NCBI RefSeq assembly: GCF_000003855.2
Contig: NW_003101663.1
Location: 335,715 to 399,714, forward strand
Direction: 5' to 3'
DNA from: Blastomyces gilchristii SLH14081
Lineage: Eukaryota; Ascomycota; Eurotiomycetes; Onygenales; Ajellomycetaceae
Length of the DNA: 64,000 bases
Part shown: in pieces, positions 59,496 to 64,000 of the stretch
Position numbering within the stretch: the stretch's first letter is position 1
Layout: the number at the start of each line of letters is the position of its first letter
Translations under genes and position numbers: made by a program
The notes under the pieces: model-generated
Told to the model about the DNA's origin: nothing
Databases searched by the model: none
What the model saw: only the letters and a program-made list of their open reading frames with translations

Positions 59496-61030
59496 GCTTC
59501 AAATATCATGTCCTATACTGGCGACATCAAATATCGGGGAATTAACTTCAAAAATTGTAGCCCGACATCGAAAACTGCTCGCCTACTCTCCCGGATTCCC
59601 CTCCCAGTTCACGAAAACATCTATACGATCCCCAATATTCTGACGTTCTCCCGCCTAGCAGCTGCACCCGTAATTGGGTATTGCATCCTGCATTGGTATG
59701 ACATAGCGGCGCTTTCACTTTTTGCCTATGCCTCTGTCACGGATCTTGTGGATGGCTACATTGCTAGAAAGTTTAACCAGCAAACTGTGGTTGGGACTGT
59801 CATTGATCCGATGGCAGATAAAGCTCTCATGACAATAGGGGTTATCTGCCTTGCCCTCAAATCAGCTATACCCGGTATTCATTCCACAGCTCCCGTCTTT
59901 CAAGGGAGTTTCTACGTATCAAGCCAATAGAGAGGAAGGAAACACTAACATGAAAATTGAACAATCACAGTCTGGCTAGCCGGCCTCATTCTCGCACGCG
60001 ATGTCGGACTAGCTATTTCCGCTATCTACTACAGATGGATCTCGCTTCCACCGCCCAAAACAATGGCGCGATACTGGGATTTCTCCCTGCCGTCGGCCGA
60101 GGTGAAGCCGACTGCGGTATCAAAAGCGAACACTGCGCTACAGTTGCTGCTTGTTGGGTCTGCCATGGCAATGCCGGTCGTACCAGAGGCGATCTCATCG
60201 GCCTGGAGTTTGCATGAAGGAATGACCGGTTTACAGTTAAGTCGTCCATCTCGTTATTTCCCATATTGTCAATGTTGGAGAATATGACTGCAGATTTTTT
60301 TATTTTTATTTTTATTTTTATTTTCCTTTCTGCAATCGTTCCTCCTCCCTTTTTTTCATTTCCTTCCTTTGGTATATTCCCCTTTGTTGTTGCCATTTGG
60401 TTTTCTTTTGGTGAGAAACGATTTGGAAAACCCGCTATAAATTGGCTATCCAGAAGGAAACAAGCACATACGACCATAGGGAGTGGAAAGCAGGGCTTCC
60501 CGTCCGCTCAGCCGTACTTAAGCCACTCGCCGGCCGGTTAGTAGTTGGGTGGGTGACCACCAGCGAATCCCGGCTGTTGTATGTTTTTTTATATGTCTAG
60601 ATTTATGTTTTTGAACTTTATTCACTTCCGCCATCTTTTCATTTCCCCCTTATCTATTTCCTTGTCCACATCATTTTGGTTTCGTGGCTTGTTATTCCTC
60701 ATTATTGCTTCGGTGGTGGGTGAACTCTCGGTCACGTGCCATGGATTTTTGCTCGCCTGCCTGCCACAGCCTTTTTTTCCCTACCAATTCGTCCAACGAT
60801 TCGAATAACTTCGGTGCTATTTAAAGAATAAAATAATATCCATTTGGAAACTAACGAACTATTTTCTTACAAACAGATACATTGTCGCCGGTACCACCGT
60901 CTGGTCAGGGGCCAGCTACATCTACTCTAAAGATGCTGTCAAGATCCTCACCGCGGAGGAGATTGAAAAGAGAGCAGAATTGAAGAGGAATAGTGAGGAG
61001 GATACGAGCAACAAGAATGAGAAGGACTAA
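59185..61030 (+). CDS. CRD1: Cardiolipin synthase, mitochondrial (CDP-alcohol phosphatidyltransferase)
   Basis: Exons 59185-59336, 59561-59874, 59971-60235 and 60877-61030 give 294 aa. Eukaryotic Crd1 condenses CDP-diacylglycerol with phosphatidylglycerol in the inner mitochondrial membrane. The CAPT signature is perfect: Asp112-x2-Asp115-Gly116-x2-Ala119-Arg120-x8-Gly129-x3-Asp133-x3-Asp137, seen as DLVDGYIARKF...GTVIDPMADK. The conserved IPNILTFSRLAAAPVIGY precedes it, and LAGLILARDVGL, SKANTALQLLL and the C-terminal hydrophobic segments follow. The N-terminus (MSVARKCSTL...SSGRRLLSTE) is Arg/Ser-rich without acidic residues, as in mitochondrial targeting peptides. The related Pgs1 step uses a different (PLD-like) enzyme in fungi, so CRD1 is preferred. 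Intron 1 holds a T28-A14 tract, and intron 3 (641 bp, the longest in the window) contains a 5S rRNA gene. Confidence 0.94.
59454..59495. repeat. T28 followed by A14 within CRD1 intron 1
   Basis: 28 T directly followed by 14 A can fold into a 14-bp A/T hairpin in the intron. Homopolymer lengths in assemblies are unreliable. Confidence 0.85.
60466..60583 (+). rRNA. 5S ribosomal RNA gene (nested in CRD1 intron 3)
   Basis: A 118-nt sequence begins ACATACGACCATAGGGAGTG and ends TTGTATGT, closely matching filamentous-ascomycete 5S RNA as I remember it. The ACATACGAC start pairs with the GTTGTATGT end (helix I). GAGTGG near 60481 pairs with CCACTC near 60523 (helix II), where I recall GTGTGG/CCACAC in Aspergillus and Neurospora, so the pair looks compensated. 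The internal control region is intact (AAGCCAC..., GGTTAGTAGTTGGGTGGGTGA). A T run at 60584-60590 would terminate Pol III. Dispersed single 5S genes are usual in filamentous ascomycetes. It lies in the sense orientation in the 641-bp last intron of CRD1. It looks functional rather than a pseudogene. Confidence 0.95.
60584..60590 (+). terminator. Pol III T-run terminator of the 5S gene
   Basis: Seven T directly follow the 5S RNA 3' end, the standard RNA polymerase III termination signal. Confidence 0.85.
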
Positions 61031-61777
61031 ATGTCAGCCGGAAGGTTGGGCAGACGTGCGGATATGTGTCCCGTCCCATTTACTTCCCTTTTCACTATGC
61101 TGGGGCCAAGCGAGGGCAAGGGATAATTTTGGCTAGATACTCATATAAATAAATACGTTGTATGTATAGTTATTTGAATTTCATTATAATACTGTAATAT
61201 CTACGTGTTTGGTTGTGATGCACTTGTATATCATTGTATACTTGTCCTATGTTTTGCCAGGTGCAGGATAGGTGTGGGCCGCAATATATATATGGAGTTC
61301 TCCTCTCCGACAGGAGCAGCCAGCTAACGCCCAAGAAACTGGCAATAATCTCTCACATATTATTTTATATACCAGCCCGAAGTTATAAACGATAGGGATT
61401 AAAAGTAATGGTCAAAATAAAATAATAAATATACTTTTCCAACGCCATCCATATCTTCCATCGGGTAAATAGCAGAGAAATAAGCCGCCAGAAAACTACA
61501 TCACGCCAAATGTATGAAGGGGGAATCCCAGATTTGGCGCCCTCTATGCACCCAAAGACATACATATATGCAAAAGATCTTCAAAAAGAGGTATACCATA
61601 ATATGCATCCGTCCACATAAGAAGCTAAGTACCAAACGCCCCGAGACAGAGTGGGGAAAACTTCCATAGCTCGGATAGAAGGAAATGACGCAAGGGAAAT
61701 AGCGTTTTGTACATGTACACGAATAAAATACAGGGATATATATATAGGAAAATCCTCCCGAGACACGATAGACAGGA
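61031..61777. other. Gene-free spacer between convergent CRD1 and MTO1
   Basis: This is 747 bp of A/T-rich DNA holding both 3' UTRs. It contains a TACATGTACA palindrome near 61710 and (TA)n stretches. No coding potential is seen. Confidence 0.65.
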
Positions 61778-63942
61778 TCATATCGAAGACGCAACCCTAG
61801 TTGCTTCATCAGGTACATTCAAATCTTCTCCAGCTTTCAATTGAGGATCTTCCCGAATCTGGCCGGTCGTATTTTTACGAACGTATACCAACAGCTTCAA
61901 TGCTGCAACAGGTGTCATCCCTTCAATCCTGCGGGCCATACCTATACTCTCCGGCCGGACCCTCTCTAGCGCCGCCCTCTCCTCAGTGCTCAAGCCAGTG
62001 ATTAGTGAATAGTTCATATCCGGCGGCAGTAAAAGAGCCTCATCCTTTTCGAAGCTGCGCGCCCTAGCTTCGTGCATTGTTACGTACGGTGCATAGCGGC
62101 CCTCGATGGAGACGCGGTATTTTATCTCCGGCGGGAATGAAGAGGTTGTATATGCCTTTCCACCCTTTGACGATGGTGGCTCGATGTGAGGGATGATATC
62201 GTCGATAGAGACGTCTCGTAGGCGGAGTAGATCAAAGGCTGAGCGGGGGTTGTGGTCGCAGTGAACGGCGAAACCTTTGCGTGCCCATAGGGTCGATGGG
62301 AATTTGGTGTTCTCGAGTAGTGTTTGTAATTCTGTGACCTGTTCCTGGACTTGGCTGAAGTGTTCCCAGCGCTTATCACCGACGACTCCAACCTCTCGAC
62401 CGCGGGCGGTGAGGCGTAGATCTGCATTATCGGAGCGGGTGGAGATGCGATACTCACTCCGCGAGGTGAACATTCGGTAGGGCTCAGAGACGCCCTTTGT
62501 GATGAGGTCATCGATCATGATGCCGATGAAGCTATCCGAGCGGGAAAGAGTGAATGGAGGCTTTCCCTTAGACGCTAAGCCGGCGTTGATACCAGCTAAA
62601 ACACCCTGTCCTGCAGCTTCTTCGTAGCCCGTAGTGCCATTGACCTGGCCCGCGAGATAGAGGCCGCTGATTAGTTTAGTTTCTAGTGTTGGTCGTAGCG
62701 AGCGTGGATCGACGTAGTCATATTCTACTCCGTAACCAGCCTGGAGCATATGGACATTTTCTAGCCCGGCAACCGTTCGAAGCATAGCAAGTTGCGCATC
62801 GGCGGGGATTGTCATCGAGATGCCATTTGGGTAGATAACTTCATTTGGTTCAAAGCCCTCGGGCTCCAGCCAGATCATATGTCGCTGTTTGTCTTTGAAT
62901 CGGATGATTTTGGACTCGAGGGATGGACAGTATCGAGGACCTTTCACCGTCTCGCGAATGTGGATGGATTTGTCAAGGTTGTCCCTGACAATCTGATGCG
63001 CGGCCTCATTGGTATAGGTAGACCAGCAAGGGAGCTGGTCCTCATCATTGACATCTACTCTCTTGTTTAGATACGAAAATGGAACGGGTGGAGAGTCTCC
63101 TGGTTGGACTTGTAAGTTCGAGAAGTCGATCGTCTTCTTGTCAAGTCGGGGAGGTGTTCCTGTCTTTAGTCGACCAAGCTTGAATCCGGCCTCACGCAAG
63201 GACTTGCTTAATCCAAATGTGGCTGCTTCCCCCATACGGCCTGAGGGGAAGGATTCAAGCCCAATATGTATCTCTCCGCCGAGGAATGTGCCTGTTGTAA
63301 TAATCACACGTCCAGTCGGTATCACCTCGCCAGACTCCAGTCGTACACCGACAATTTTCCCTTGAGACCCCTCAGGTGAGTGATCCTTTGAAACAACAAT
63401 GTCCCCCACTTTGCCCTCAACAATGCTTAACCCGGGCGTATTGCTCAATTCTTCCAACATATTTTTCTGATACAACACACGGTCGATCTGGGCTCTGGGA
63501 CCCCAGACAGCCTCGCCCTTGGACCTGTTCAATATCCGAAATTGGATCCCAGCCTTATCAGTAACCTTGCCTGCCACTCCATCTAGCGCATCGATCTCCC
63601 GTATCATGGTCCCTTTGCCGATTCCGCCGATACTGGGATTGCACGAGCATACGCCGATGTTCGAGCGAGAGGGCGTTACGAGGGCGGTTCGGGCTCCCAA
63701 GCGGGCAGCAGCAGCGCATGCTTCTGAACCAGCATGGCCGCCTCCGATGACAACAACATCGTAAGGTCTAGAAGGCAGCTATATTTTAGTATATTTCGCA
63801 CAATCCACCGCCGGGATATCACTGGGGGAACTGACTGGGCATCTGAGTTCACAGTCGCAAATGTTCTGACACTTCGAGAGGGTCGTGGACGAGAAACACA
63901 GGCCCAGCGGAGTGCTGTAAATGGCCGTGTTCTCAAATACAT
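61778..63942 (-). CDS. MTO1: Mitochondrial tRNA uridine-34 modification enzyme MTO1 (GidA/MnmG)
   Basis: Exons 63942-63836 and 63767-61778 (68-bp intron with donor GTCAGT) give 698 aa. MnmG/MTO1 with GTPase MnmE/MSS1 installs the 5-carboxymethylaminomethyl group on wobble U34 of mitochondrial tRNAs, using FAD, NADH and a folate one-carbon unit. Seen: an Arg-rich, acid-poor presequence in exon 1 ([13 protein letters not shown]...[10 protein letters not shown]); the FAD fold [13 protein letters not shown] at about residues 40-52; the family hallmark [96 protein letters not shown]; and [21 protein letters not shown]. The start ATG at 63942 was chosen because it yields the targeting peptide. The neighbour CRD1 is also mitochondrial, but no shared regulation is evident. 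Confidence 0.96.
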
Positions 63943-64000
63943 CGTAACAGTCCAGCAGAAATAAATCCAGATACACTGCCAGAAACCTGATCCATCAGCG

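Overview
The window looks like a chromosomal segment of a filamentous ascomycete. Genes are split by short spliceosomal introns (mostly 43-170 bp, GT...CTAAC-like...AG), intergenic DNA is long and rich in microsatellites and homopurine/homopyrimidine tracts, and the gene set is typically fungal. A Ryp1/Wor1-type WOPR regulator with an exceptionally long upstream region suggests Eurotiomycetes, probably Onygenales (Histoplasma/Blastomyces relatives). The order-level placement is inference; no species is claimed.

Layout. 1-8 kb: the 3' end of an unrecognised membrane-protein gene (+), an ALE1-type MBOAT lysophospholipid acyltransferase (-), and a large uncharacterised multi-spanning membrane protein (+). 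8-25.7 kb: about 17.7 kb with no convincing gene, only low-complexity tracts, palindromes and a G-quadruplex motif; it reads as the upstream region of the WOPR regulator gene at 25.67-27.16 kb. 27.2-32.4 kb: non-coding. 32.4-37.5 kb: a complete eight-exon PDR-type ABC transporter.

37.8-44.9 kb is an island of decayed genes: a broken Cys-rich secreted-type gene (-), a subtilase (S8) pseudogene (+) with frameshifts and CAR-to-TAR stops, and a relic resembling fungal 'LLxTCRxIYxEA' proteins. 45.5-63.9 kb is dense housekeeping sequence: Tdp1 (-), an FAD-dependent oxidoreductase (+), an SDR (-), Vps45 (-), cytosolic glutaminyl-tRNA synthetase (-), mitochondrial cardiolipin synthase (+) and mitochondrial MTO1 (-). 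A full-length 5S rRNA gene lies in sense orientation inside the last intron of the cardiolipin synthase gene.

The genes do not form one pathway. Two membrane-lipid enzymes (ALE1, CRD1), two translation or tRNA genes (GlnRS, MTO1), the 5S gene, a vesicle-fusion factor (VPS45) and a DNA-repair enzyme (TDP1) are interspersed. The most distinctive regions are the WOPR locus with its giant upstream domain, the decayed island between the ABC transporter and TDP1, and the 5S gene nested in CRD1. All exon joins were deduced by hand from frame, splice signals and remembered family motifs; no database search was run.
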